64,000 nt of DNA from Prorocentrum cordatum. Lineage: Eukaryota; Sar; Dinophyceae; Prorocentrales; Prorocentraceae. Made by a program: the position numbers and the translations under genes. Under the pieces are notes generated by a model. It did no database searches, was not told the DNA's origin, and saw only the letters and a program-made list of their open reading frames with translations. Positions 39,201-52,831 of this stretch are shown here, in pieces. Location: NCBI GenBank assembly GCA_963575745.1, contig CAUYUJ010000891.1, positions 1,053,665 through 1,117,664 of the forward strand, in the 5' to 3' direction. Numbering within the stretch: position 1 is the first letter of the stretch; each line of letters opens with the position of its first letter.

Positions 39201-42200
39201 GCACCTCTCATCAGCACGTCTTACGAGGCTCTCGTGAGGCCTGCCTGGGCCCTGATGGTGCTCTCTTGGGCCCCCGCAGGGCCTCCCTGGTGGCCTCTTG
39301 GGACCCTCTTGGGCCGTCTTGGATCTTGGGCTCCCCTTGGCTGCCTCTGGACAGTGGTATGGATACGCTCCGGGCACGTCAACTGAGGAACCCGCTGGTC
39401 TGCATGTGCCCCAGCCCCCAGAAGCCCTGGGGCAACTCGGGGGGCTCAAAGCTCGACGGCGAGCGTACCCCGGGACTCCTTGTGGCAAGATGTCTTGTCG
39501 TCTGCGTCTTCTGCAGGTTCGTCGCTCGTGACAATCGGCGGCGCGCAGCTGGGGCCAGGCGGTTCGGCCTCCGGGGGGGGGGGGGGGGGGCCCCCCGTCT
39601 CTCGCCCTCTCCAGGGGCCCCGTGGGGGATGGGGCGGGGGCGGCCTCGCGGCCAGGGCCAGGGCGAGGCTCGAAGGAGAGCGGGCGAAGATGGAGCCTCG
39701 AGGGGGGTCCCAGGGCGACCCCGCCTCCGAGGCCCCCCCGCAATGGCGCGACGATGATCGCGCCTCGCGCGCCGCGGCCGGAGCTGGAGAGGCGCGCCTC
39801 CCTCCAGGGCGGCGGCCCTCCCACGCCAGGGCGCGCCCCACGCCAGGGCGCGCCTCCCTCCAGGGCGGCGGCCCTCGGAGGGCCGCCGCCCTGGAGGCCC
39901 TCCGAGGGCCGCCACCCGGGGGGTGGGGGGGCGGCCCTCGGAGGGCCGCCCTCCCACCCCCAGGGCGGCGGCGTGAGGGCGCGAGCGGCGGCGCGACAGC
40001 GCGGAGACGATGCCCTTCGCACGCGGCCGGAGCCGGAGACCCAGCCATCCGTCGCTCCAGTTCGTTCGATGCGTGGACCCCTGGAGGTCTGGACCACTTC
40101 CCTAGGGCCAGCTTCTCGTCCTGAGTCACTTCCCCCCTCGGCGCGCCGCCGAATCTGGTTTTCGGGTCATAGCTCGAGTCTCCGGCGCCGTTCGGGACGA
40201 TCCGGGCACCCCCAGAGCGCCCTCGGCGAGGCGCAACTGCCTGCACGCACCCCGAGGCTGGAAAGGCGCCGAGGGCCGACGAGACCGAGCGACAACCTGG
40301 AGCCTCGAACCCGAAGCCTTCGCGCCCCCCAATGACCCCGCGCGTGCGCTCCGCGGGCCCCCAGAGGCCAAACACGGCCCCCAAACGGGTCGCTCCCATG
40401 TTCGTCGGGGCCTCGGGCCTTGAGGGCGCGGCGCCCCTCCGCTCGGGCCGGGCGAAAGGGGGGGATTGGGAAAGGGGGGGGTACAAAATTTGCTGCACGC
40501 AGCTGGTTTCGGCCTCACCGAGGGGCCCATTTTTCGATACATGGCCGCCTCCGGCGCGTCGGGAGGCGCCGGGCAAATCAGCTATACGTGAGCTGATTCT
40601 CAACCCCCCCCTTTGCTATCCCCCCCTTTCCCCCGACCCTATCCGCCGAGGCGGCAAAGCCAGTCGCTCCGCTTCCTGCCGGAGCCTCGGGCCTCGAGGG
40701 CGGGGCGCCCTTCCTGCGGGGCGGCGGCGCGAGGGCGCAGAGGATCGGCCCCGCGCCGCCGCCCGCGCGCCGCGGGGCGCGGCGAGCGACCACGGGCGGG
40801 CCCTCGGAGGGGCCCCCCCCGCCCGCGAGGAGGCCCCGCACCCCTGCCCCAGCGGAGGCCGCTCCCCCGCCTGGGCCGTTCCCAAGTGCAGTGGCCCTCC
40901 TCGTCCTCCTCCTCCTCCTCCTCCTCCTCCTCCTCCTCCTCCTCCTCCTCCTCCTCCTCCTCCTCCTCGCCCCTCCTCCTCCTCCTCCTCCTCCTCCTCC
41001 TCCTCCTCCTCCTCCTCCTCCTGCTCCTCCTCCTCCTCGCCCCCCTCCTCGCTCTTCTCCTCCTCCTCCCCTCGATCCCCTTCTTGCTCTCCTCCTCCCT
41101 CCTCCTTCTCCCTCCTTCTCCCCCTCCTCTTCCTTCTCTTCCTCCTCCTCCTCATCATCCTCCTCCTCGCCCCCCTCCTCGCTCTCCTCCTCCCCTTCGC
41201 TCCTGTTATCGCTTTCCTCCTCCTCCTCCTCGTCCTCCGCCTCTTCCTCCTCGTCCTCCTCCTCGTCCTCCTCCTCCTCCTCATCATCCTCCTCTGGATC
41301 CTTCTGGTCCTCTTCCCGCCCCTTCCTCTCCCCGTTTCGCTGGATGGCTCGGCTCGAGCAGTTGTAAAAGAGAGAAACAGGAGAGCCCCGCGGGGGGGGG
41401 GGCGGGGAGCCCTGACCGCCTGGTCTGGCTGCGGTTTCGGCCGAGACTTCCGCCCGATTTGTTCAGAGACCGCATTCTCGCCCCACCGGCAAAGAGTACC
41501 TTACAGGCCGGGAAGTGTGTCTCCCGACGCCACACCACAGCCCCAGCAGCACCTGAAAGACGGATGAAGGCTTCTGCGCCCAATCCTGTCCGCATCAGCG
41601 GACGCGAGGTCCAGACGCCCCCCCAAAGCACTCCTTTTCTTCAACCTGCAATAACCAGAGAGTTGATATAGCCTTGCTTGGGCGATTATGATGTTTTGAC
41701 GTTCTCAAAATTTGCGCAGTTCATGGTTTGGCCTGGTTTGGGCACGGTGTCGCCTGAGACGATCTCAAAAGTTGCATGGCTTGGCCCTGGTGTGGGCCCG
41801 GTTTCGCTGGGGACGTCCTCACAAGTTGCGTGGTTTGGCCTTGTTTAGGCCCGGTTCCGCTTGAGCTGTCCTCGCAGTTTGCCTGCAGGTTGGCCTTGGT
41901 TTGGCATGGTTTCGGTCCGCTTCCGCTTGAGACGTCCTCACAATTTTCGGTGCTGATTCGGCTCGGCACACTGCACAAGAGAAGCATCGCAAGACACACT
42001 GGGATGTGCCACGTTTTCTTCGGCACTGAATGGATAATCAACGCAGGTCGTGGTAGGCGTGTAAAAGCCGAAATACTGGTACTGTGCGTAATGGAGACCC
42101 CTTGTGGTCCATGTATAGCACGACTGCAGTACAAAATGACGGACGGAATTCGTGTGGATTCTCGCAAAACACATTGGGAGGTGCCACGTTTTCGCCGACA

Positions 42201-43940
42201 CTGTATCGATGATTAACACACGTCGTGGTGGTTATGTAAGAACCGATGTAATGGCACTATTCGTAATGAACATGCCAATTGTGGTCCGCACATACCACGA
42301 CTGCGCAACAAAATGACGGACGGAAAGGGCGTGGACATTCTCAACACGTTGTGAATCGGCATTGGCGCGTGTGGCGGCGTTCGGAGAAAACATTTCCGAG
42401 CATGTAATGCTCTCGCCCCTGTCCTGGCTGCATCCTTCCCGGGAGTCCCTAGGAATACTCAGGACTGGGCGCTCTCACTGGCCGACCTCCTCGACCTGCC
42501 TCTTCGTCTTGGCTGCTGTTGGTTCTTTCGCCCACCTTGCGCTGGAATCTGTGTTTGGGTTCTTTCTCCTGCCAGGCCTCCCGGCCGGCCGCGGCGAGCC
42601 CCCCCCCTATCCCTTTGGACTGGACGCCCGAAATGGGTACGGAAGAAAAAGTTGGCACAATGCCCAACAACAAATGTTGTCCCAAACCAACAGCGGCCGC
42701 TGTTGGGCAAGCGGCCTCCTGTCTCACATAGACACAGGCCGCGGCGGCGCGGACAGCGACTCCTGCTCAAAATGGACAGGAACTGCTGTTGGGCATTGTA
42801 CCTATTCTTTCCGTGCCCATGTAATCCCCGCTCGCGCGAGGCCCAGAGGCGGCGAGGAGCGTCCGAGTCCTGCCGGCCATCCCTGCTGATGCAGCCCCGC
42901 GGCTGCCTGCTGGGGCAAAGACAAAGACATGGACATAAGTCTCTGGAGTTCCGCGAAGGAGTTCTCGGATCGGCGCTGGAGCCCCCTGGTGCCGCCTCCA
43001 GCGCCGCGCTTGGCGAATCAGCGCGAACCGCCAGAAGTTTATGCTTGCTCGAGCCTGCGCAGAGCACGAGACAATGAGCGAATGATCCACCGGTCATCGC
43101 TTCGGCATGCCCCGAGATCTTGGCGTTTCAATGTTTTCGACCCCGGCTTTTTCGCCCAGCTTCGGGCCCTGGGACCCTCACAGATCGATCCGGCTCGGAA
43201 ACGGCGCAGAAAGATGGGGTACGGGGCTCTGGTTGTGATGTTTCGCGATTTTGCATCAGAGTTCTGGGTGTCGGATCTCAGGGTGCCTTGCAGACCACGG
43301 ACGTGGACCCGTCCTCTGCACAGGCAGCCACGGGGCCGCAGCAGCAGAGCGACAGAGAGGAAACAGTCCGAGTCCTGCCAGTCGTTCCTCTGGGGAGGTC
43401 GAACCCCCCTTGCCCTGCCCCCCCCCCGCCCCCTTGCACGCCGCCGCGAGGTACGCCGCGGGCACCGTCATCACGGCCGACATGTTGGTGAGGGCGGAGG
43501 AGCCTCCCGCTGTGTTCCTGTACCGGCTCATCCCTCCCTCCTCCTTGCGGGGTCCCCCCTGAGACTTTTTAGAGAAAGGTAACCCCCAATCCTACTCCAA
43601 CTGTTTTCCTCTTCCATCTGTCCTCAGACATCCGACGGCATGTTCATCCCAACCGTATTATGTTGAGTTGGGTCCTCGTTTTGAAGAGAGCGCCACACGT
43701 GACTTCCCGCCTCTCCTCTCCTCCTCCTCCCCCTCCTCCCTCCTCCCACCCTTGCCTCTCCCTCCAGCACGTCCTCATCACCATCATCATCTTCATCTTC
43801 TTCATCGTCTTTATCATCATAATCGGAAGATTCCACTTGAACATCATTATCATCAGCATCATCAACAGCATCATCAGCAGCAGTTTCATCACCACCACCA
43901 CCAGTACGGTAGTATAAGCATCACCATCACCACCACCACA

Positions 43941-43977
<37 letters not shown>

Positions 43978-46900
43978 CCATCATCACCATCATCACCATC
44001 ACCATCATCACAATCATGATCATCATCACCATCATCATCACCATCATCTCATCATCATCATCAGCATCATCATCATCATCCTCGTCACAAGCACCATCAT
44101 CACAATCCTCATCATAACCACCATCATCATCACAATCACCATCACCATCATCATCAACAACATCAACATCAAGATAAGCATCATCGTCATCGTCAACATC
44201 ATCAGCAGCATCAGCAGCATCAGCATCATTATCAGCATCATCATCACCATCACCCCCACCACCATCATCACCATAAGCATCATCACCAGCATCGGCATCA
44301 TCAGCATCATCATCCTCACCATCATCATCATCAGCAGCAGCACCGTCATCATCATAATCCTCATCATCGCCGTCACATCCCCCATCTTTCACGCGTATGC
44401 TTCAGCACACCCCTCGCACGTTTCGTGGCCCCATGGGGAGCTCCACCTAAGCACCCAGTGGCTGCGCCCGAATGCCGCCACCCCCTCGGTGTTGTACACC
44501 GCTCACACGTTTCGTGGCCTCATGGAAAGCTCCACCTAAGGGCCCAGTGGCTGCGCCCGCATACCGCCACCCCCTCAGTGTGGTACACCGCTCACACGTT
44601 TCGTGACGCCATGGGGAGCTCCACCTGAGGCACCAGTGGCTGCGCCCGCATACCGCCACCCCCATCACTTTGGCACACCCCTCACACGGTTCGTGGCCCC
44701 ATAGTGTGTTCTCTACACGCATTTCGCGGCTCCGTCGGGAGCTCCACCGATGGCGGTTATCACACCGGCGGTATTCACAATTCTTTACGCTTCGCGTATC
44801 CCCACCAGCCCGTCCAGAAACGACGCCCAGGCGAGTAGAGGGTCGTCCTGAGGGGCTTTTCGGCGTCTTGGGTGCCTCGGGGGGGCCTCTTTGGGCCGTT
44901 TGGGATCCTCTTGGGGGCCTCCTGGGGGCCACTTGGGGCCATCTTGGGGCCATCTTGGGGCCTCTTGGTGCCTCCTGGGCGCTTCTTGGGGCCATCTTGG
45001 AGGAAATCGATCAAAGAAGAGGGGAGCTTCAATTAGCGCTGCCCCCTCAGAAGGCCAAACTGGGGCCAAAACCTTAGTAAAATCAATGATTTTGGCTTCA
45101 AAGAAGAGGGGAGCTGTAATAAGCGCTGCCCCCTCAGAAGGCCAAAATGGGGCCAAAACCTTAGTAAAGTCAATGATTTTCGCTGCAAAGAAGAGGCGAG
45201 CACTTTTCTCCCCCCCCCCGTCGGGGCCACGATCCTCGTGAGGGGTGTCGAATTTTAGCCCTCCCAGGAGTCGAAAAAGACCCCTCCAACGACCCGCGAA
45301 AGGACCTCTCCAGGCCCAGGGGGAGGGGGTAGGGGGAGGGGTAAACCCCTCCCCGAAGGGGAAGAAGGGGGTTGAGAACAGAGCGGGCTCTCTAAACCAC
45401 TCACGCCCAAAGGGCTGGTGGGATTACATATGGTTGGGTCTTTCTTTGGCGGTCCCGACCCCTTCCCCAGGGCCAGCTTTTGCCCTGGATCGGTCTTTGA
45501 TGGCCCTGGTGCCCGAAAACAATCCCCGATGACCTAAATCTAGGACAAACGCCCGGATTGAACAAAGCATCGTCGAAGAGTTGGGCTTTCCTTCTCCCTC
45601 CTCCTCCTCCTCAATCAATCGGGCCAGTAGTACATCTGACTGTAAGGGCGCAGGGGATTCTGGCCCAATGCGCCGTTGCTTGCCTTGCCAGGCCCGTCGG
45701 CCCGTACCCTCCCAAGCATAATGCGGGCCTCCCCATTTGCTCAGCCCAGCCCAGGAGGCTTGCCAATGTGCACCGCCACGTGAGATCCCGTGCTGCTCCG
45801 CATCCTCTTTTTCCTCCTCCTCCTCCTCCTCCTCCTCCTCCTCCTCCTCCTCCTCCTCCTCCTCCTCCTCCTCCTCCTCCTCCTCCTCCTCCTCCTCTCT
45901 TTTCCTCCTCCTCCTCTCTTTTCCTCCTCCTCCTCATCTTCCTCCTCCCTCCTCTCGGTTCGGGGGGCTGGGCGCCCACAGCCGGCACGGCAGCGACGCG
46001 ACGTTCTGGAGGGGCTCCGCGCCGGGCGGCCTCTCCCAGGTCCCCTCCGCATTCTTCCCCGACGACGGGGAGGACGAGGACGACAACGACGACGATGAAG
46101 AGGACGCTCGTCCTCCTGCTCGTCCCCGCCGTCGTCATCCTCCTCCCCTCCCCCCCATCTTCTTCTTGTCTTCATCCTCATCCCCCTCCGCCTCCTCATC
46201 CTCGTCCCCCTCCTCCGTTCGTCACCCTCATCCTCCTCCTTCTTGTCTTCCGTCCATTTCGTAGTCCCAGTTCTCGTCGTCGTCGTCGTCCTGCTGACCA
46301 TCCTTATCTTTTTGTTTTCACCCTCTTCCGAGAAGGCTGCGGCGCAGGAGGAGTGAGGGAGGAGAAGGACGACGAAGAGGAGGATGAGGAGGAGGAGGAG
46401 GAGAAAGAGGAGGAGGGGGGAATGACGAGGACGAGGATGACGGGGAGGAGAGGACGAGGATGAGCAATGGGAAGACGAGGATGAGCAGGAGGAGGAAGGA
46501 GCAGCAGAAGGTGGGGGGGAAGAGAAGGGAGCATCTCAAGGAGAAGAGGGAGCAGGAGCAGGAGGACGAGGACAAGGATGGTATCGAAGCGAAGGAGGAC
46601 AAGGACGAGAAGAAAGAACATAATCAGGAAGGGAGAGGACGGAGAGTGGAGGGGAGAAGCCCCAGGGCCCCAAATGGCTCCATGGAGCATCATGAAATCG
46701 GAAACGCCATGACAAACCCAGTGGCGCCCCCCTCAAATCCTGCCCTCTCCTCTTCCTCCTCCTCCTCCTCCTTCTCCTCCTCCTGCTTGCTCATCCTCCT
46801 GCTCCTCCGGGAGGAGGCGCGGGGGTGGAAGACAAAGAGAAAGAGAGAGACCAAGAAATCGGACGCCTTGATTTGTTCCAATCGGCGTCCCCTCCAGTCC

Positions 46901-47263
46901 CGATCCTCTCCCCAGGCTCGCCCTTGAATCAGCTTTTTTGACGGTCCTGGGCCTAGCGAGGGCTCCCAGGTACTGAAACGACGAGGGCTCCCAGAAGCCA
47001 AAACGACGAGAACTCTCCAGCTCTGCTCTTTCAGCACATTAGCACTGCTGGGGAAGCGCCCAGGTCATGGCCGGCTACCTCGCCAACTTTGCCGCCCGCG
47101 GAGACCCCAACGGCCCGGGACTTCCCCGGTGGGAGCAGGCCACGGCCACTTCGGAGCAGGGCTTGCCAGGACCGGCCGCGCTCCTCCTCGTCCTCGTCCT
47201 CGTCCTCCTCCTCCGCCTCATAAACAACAGCAGCGACAACACCATCAACAACATCAGCATCAG

Positions 47264-47318
<55 letters not shown>

Positions 47319-50300
47319 TTCACCACCATCATCATCAGCAGCATCATCATGATCATGATCATGATCATGATCAGCATCATCAACATCATCATCATCATCA
47401 TCATCATCAGTATCATCATCATCATCATCATCATAATCATCATCATCATCAGCATCATCATAATCGCCGTGATCATCATCATCATCATCAAGAGCATCGT
47501 CATCGTTATCATTTTCATCACCACCATCAGCATCATCAGTATCATCATCACCGTGATCAGCATCACCGTCGTCATCATCCTCATTATCACTATCCTCATC
47601 GTCAGCATCAGCGTCATCATCACCCTGATCATCATCATCATCATCATCATCATCATCGTCATCAGCAGCAGCAGAGGCATCGTCAACATCGTCATCATTA
47701 TCATCATCATCAGCAGCATCATCATCATCATCAGCAGCATCACCATCACCATCACCATCACTATCACCATCACCATCACCATGAACATCATCATCAGCAG
47801 CATCACCATCGTCGTCGTCATACATCCTAGCGCTCATCCTGTAAGGGCTGACATGGTCTGGCTTCGTTTGCGCCCGAAGCCTTGCACGGTGTCATTTCAA
47901 CGCTTTGAAATGTGGACTTCATGGATTGCCACCTTGTCTTTTCCATCGATCCCGTGGAGAAAATCTTCGTCATCATCCCTCCTGCATCTCCCTCCTGCAG
48001 CCTCAGCGTCGTTTTCTTCCTCGCCCTCCCCATCCCTGCCTCCGTGCGGTCCCTGAGCAGCCCCGGGGCCCCGCGTGGGCACCTGGGCACTTCGAGCTCG
48101 TGCAACGCAGGCCGTCTCGACCTGCTTGTCACGAACGAGGCCCGGCGCACCACTCGAGAACACGACTCTCGGATCTGTCACGCTGCCGGCGCGGCCCTTC
48201 ATGCGTCATACGAAAAATCACGCAGCCCCCTCGTGACACGTGCGCTCCTCCGTGCTGCCCCCCTGCGTCCCGACAAAGATCCGGTCCAAACCGGACACCC
48301 CTCCCGGGACCCGTCCTGGCCAGTGCTCGTCGCTTGCCCACAGCAGCGCCCACACGCAGAAGAAAACACGAAGTACCTTTGCGAAGAATCCGATCCATTG
48401 TAAACGCGTGGCCGCTATTCTTATGGAGGGGTGCTCCGGAGTGGGCGAGATGGCGCCATGCGAACGGGGCCGCGAAACATGTGAGGGGTGTGCCGACATG
48501 GGCGGGCTGCCGCCATGCGAACGCAGCCTCTGGGTCCCTGGGTGGAGCTCCATATATGGCCACGGGGCGTGTCAGGGGTGTGTCGACATCGGCCGGGTGG
48601 TGCCATGCGAACGCAGCCACTGGGGGCTTGGGTGGAGTTCTTTGTGGGGCTACGAAACGCGCGAGGGGGTTGTTGCCAGAGTGGGCGCGGTGGCGCGCTG
48701 CGAACGCAGCCATCGGGGTTTTGGGTGGAGCTCCGTTTAGAGCCACGAAGTGTGTGAGGGGTGTGCCGAAATTTGCGGGGTGGCGCCATGCGAACGCAGC
48801 CACCGGGGCCTTGAATGGAGCCCCCTGTATCGCCACGAAGCGTGTGAGGGGTGTGCCGACATGGGCGGGGTGTCGCCAAGCGAACGCAGCCATTGGGGCC
48901 TTGGGTGGAGCCCCCATATGGGGCCACGAAGCGTGTGAGGGGTTTGCCGAACGGGGCAAGGTACCGCCAAGCGAACGCAGCCATTGGGGCTTTGGCTGGA
49001 GCCCCCTATGGGGCTACGGACCTTGAGAGGGATGTGCCGGCATGGGCGAGGTGGCGCCCTGCGATCGCAGCCATTTGGGCTTTGGGTGGAGTTCCGTATG
49101 GGGCCACGAATCGTGGGAGGGGTATGCCGCCATGGGCGCGGTGGAGCCATGCGAACACGGCCACTGGGGCCTTGGGTGAAGCCCCCTATGGCGGAACGAA
49201 GCGTGCGAGGGGTGTGTCGACATGGGCGGGATGGCGCCATGCGAACGCGGCCACTGGGGCCTGGGGTGAAGCCCCCTATGGCGGCACGAAGCGTGTGAAG
49301 GGTGTGTCGACATGGGCGTGGTGGCGCTATGCGAACGCAGCCACTTGGGCCTTGGGTTTGGCGCCCCATGGGCCACGGAGCGTGTGCCGGATGTGCCAAC
49401 GTGGGCGAGTTAGCGCCTTGCGAATTCAGCCACCTGGGCCTCGGGCGGAACCCCCTTAAGGGGCCACGAATCGAACGAATCGTGGGAGTGGTGTGCCAAG
49501 ATGAGCGAGGTGGCGCCATGCGAAGGCCGCCCTTAGGCCCTTAGATGGGGCTCCCTCGGCGGCCACGAAGCGTGTGAGGGGTGTACCATTATGCGCGGGA
49601 TGTCGCCATGCGAACGCAGCCATTGGGGCCTTCGGTGGAGTTCCGGGTGGGGCCACGAAGCGTGTGAGGGGTGTGCGGGAGTGGGCGGAGTGGCGTCATG
49701 CGAACGCAGCCACTGGGGCCTCGGGTGGAGCCCGCTTATGGGGCCACGAAGCGTGGGAGGGGTGTGCCGACATGGGCGGGCTGGCGCCATGCGAACGCAG
49801 CCACTGGGGCCTTTGGTGAAATTCCGTACGAGGTCACGGAGCGTGTGAGGGGTGTGCTGGAGTTGGCGGAGTGGCATCATGCGGACGCAGCCACCGGGGC
49901 CTCGGATGGAGCCCCCTTAGCCACGAAGCGCGTGAGAGGTGTGCCGACATGGGCGGGCTGGCGCCATGCGAGGCAGCCGCTGAGGTGTTGGGAGGAGCCC
50001 CCTGAACGGACCACGAAACGTTCGAGGGAGGTGCCGAGTGAGCGAGGTGGCACCATGCGAACGCAGTCTTTGGAGCCTTGTGTGGAGCTCCATATGGGGC
50101 CACGGACCGTGTGAGAGATGTGCTGGCATGGGCGAGGTGGCGCCCTGCGAACGCAGCCATTGGGGCTTTGGGTGAAGTTCCGTATAGGGCCACGAATCGT
50201 GGGAGGGGTATGCCGCCATGGGCGCGGTGGAGCCATGCGAACACGGCCACTGGGGCCTTTGGTGAAATTCCGTACGAGGTCACGGAGCGTGTGAGGGGTG

Positions 50301-52338
50301 TGCTGGAGTGGGCGGAGTGGCATCATGCGGACGCAGCCACCGGGGCCTCGGATGGAGCCCCCTTAGCCACGAAGCGCGTGAGAGGTGTGCCGACATGGGC
50401 GGGCTGGCGCCATGCGAGGCAGCCGCTGAGGTTTTGGGAGGAGCCCCCTGAACGGACCACGAAACGTTCGAGGGAGGTGCCGAGTGAGCGAGGTGGCACC
50501 ATGCGAACGCAGTCTTTGGAGCCTTGTGTGGAGCTCCATATGGTGCCACGGACCGTGTGAGAGATGTGCTGGCATGGGCGAGGTGGCGCCCTGCGAACGC
50601 AGCCATTGGGGCTTTGGGTGAAGTTCCGTATAGGGCCACGAATCGTGGGAGGGGTATGCCGCCATGGGCGCGGTGGAGCCATGCGAACACGGCCACTGGG
50701 GCCTTGGGTGAAGTCCCTTATGGCGGAACGAAGCGTGCGAGGGGTGTGTCGACATGGGCGGGATGGCGCCATGCGAACGAAGCCACTGGGGCCCCTGTGT
50801 GGAGCTCCCTATAAAGCCAATAAGCGTTTGAGGGGTGTGTCGACATGGACGGGGTGGTGCCATGCGAACGCAGTCACTGGGGCCCTGGGTGGGGCTCCCC
50901 CTCATGGGGCGTCGAAGCGCGTGACGGATGTGCCAACATGGGCGAGCTGGCGCCATGCGAACTCAGCCACTGGGGCTGTGGGTGGAACCCCATTGAGGGG
51001 CCACGAATCGTGCGAATGGTTTGCCGAAATTGGCGAGGTGGCGCCTTGCGAAGGCAGCCCCTGTGGCTTCAGGTGGACTCCGTATGAGGCCACGGAGCGT
51101 GTGACAGATGTGCCGAAGTGGGCGGGGTGGCGTCATGCGAACGCAGCCAGTGGGGCCTTGGTTGGAGCCTCCTTAAGAGGCCACGAATCGTGGGAGGGGT
51201 GTGTCGACATGGGCGAGGTGGCGTCATGCGAAGGCAGCCACTGGGGCTTTCGGTGAAGCTGCGTCTTGTGCCACGAAGCGTGGGAGGGTTGTGCCGAAAT
51301 GGGCGCGGTGGCGCCATGCGAACGCAGCCACCGGGGCCTCGGGTGGAGCTTCCTCTGGCCTGGGGGTGGCACACAACACTTTGGGCACATCCGCTGAGGC
51401 CCCCCCCCAGGGGGCTACTGGCCAGGGTCCATTGACAACCCCCCACTGACACTGACACTGACACTGGGGGTGGGGAAGGTGGCTGCCAGGAGCTGGCAGG
51501 AGGGTGTCAGGGGGGTGGCAGAGTGGTGTCAGTGTAGCGTCAGTGGGATTGCCAGTGGCATGCCAGTCGCATGTCAGTAGCTTGTCAGTGGCTTGTCAGT
51601 GGCATGTCAGTGGGCTTGTCAGTGGGCTTGACAGGGGGCTTGCCAATGGCCCTCGCGCCACCCGCTCACTCGATACCTCCTCCTATCCCTTGCCAATGCC
51701 CCTCGCGCCACCCACTGACAAGCCCACTGACACGTCCACTAACATGCTCACTGACATGCCATTGACAAGCCACTGACGTGCCACTGACAAGCCACTGGCG
51801 TGCCACTGACGTGTCAGTGTCGGTGTCGGTGTCAGTGTCGGCGGGGGGCGGGGGCGTGTCAGGGGGGCGCCCAAGGGTTTGTCAGTGGGCGCCTGGAGGG
51901 CGCCCGGAAGCGCCCTCGGATCTTGTCAGTGGAGCCCCGGGGCTTGTCAGCGGGGGGGCTGTCAGTGGCGTCTGTGATTGCGACAGAATCCATGAGGCGC
52001 ACCACCCCCAGCCCATGGTGCCACGAAGTGTGCGAGGGGTGTGCCAGAATGGGTGAGGTGGCGCCTTGCGAACGGGGCCACTGGGGCCTTGGGTGGAGCC
52101 CCCTTGACGGGCTACGAAACATGTGAGAGGTTTGCCAAAACGGACAAGGTGACGCCATGCGAACGCAGCCACTGGGGCCTTGGGTGGAGCTCGCGATGGG
52201 CCACGAAGCGTGTGAGGGGTGTGCCGACATGGACGATGTGGCGCCATGCGAACGCAGCCACTGGGGCTTTATGTGGAGCTCCCCATGGGGCCATGACGTG
52301 AAGGTAGACGATTACGATGATAATGGTGTTGATGTTGC

Positions 52339-52415
<77 letters not shown>

Positions 52416-52780
52416 ATGCTGATGTGTATGGCGATACTGACCATCATGATGATGATGATGATGATGATGGTGGTGGTGATGATGATGGTAATGATGATGC
52501 TGATGATGATGGTGGTGAAGATGCAGGTGATGCCGATTGAGATGATGATGGTGGTGTTGAGGATCACACTGTTAATGATGATAGTAATGGTGATACCAAT
52601 GATGCGGATGATGCTGGTGATGATGATGGTGTTGATGCTGATGCTGAGGGTGGTAATGAGGTCGACCGCTATCATTATGATGTTGACCATGATAATGATG
52701 ACGTCGATGTTAATGATGATGAAGCCGGCGATGTTGATGATGATGAGGATGGTGATGGCGATGGTGATGATGTTGTCAAC

Positions 52781-52831
<51 letters not shown>

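Noticed and set aside
43660-44390. His/Ile/Met/Asp-rich open frames in CAT tracts (also 47.2, 52.3, 56.9 and 60.5 kb)
   Set aside because: Pure trinucleotide-repeat artefacts.
48218-51464. Numerous overlapping frames with [17 protein letters not shown]-type repeats on both strands
   Set aside because: They arise from the 91-bp satellite, whose spacing is close to a multiple of three; units with 90-92 bp shift the frame at random, so no continuous repeat protein is encoded.
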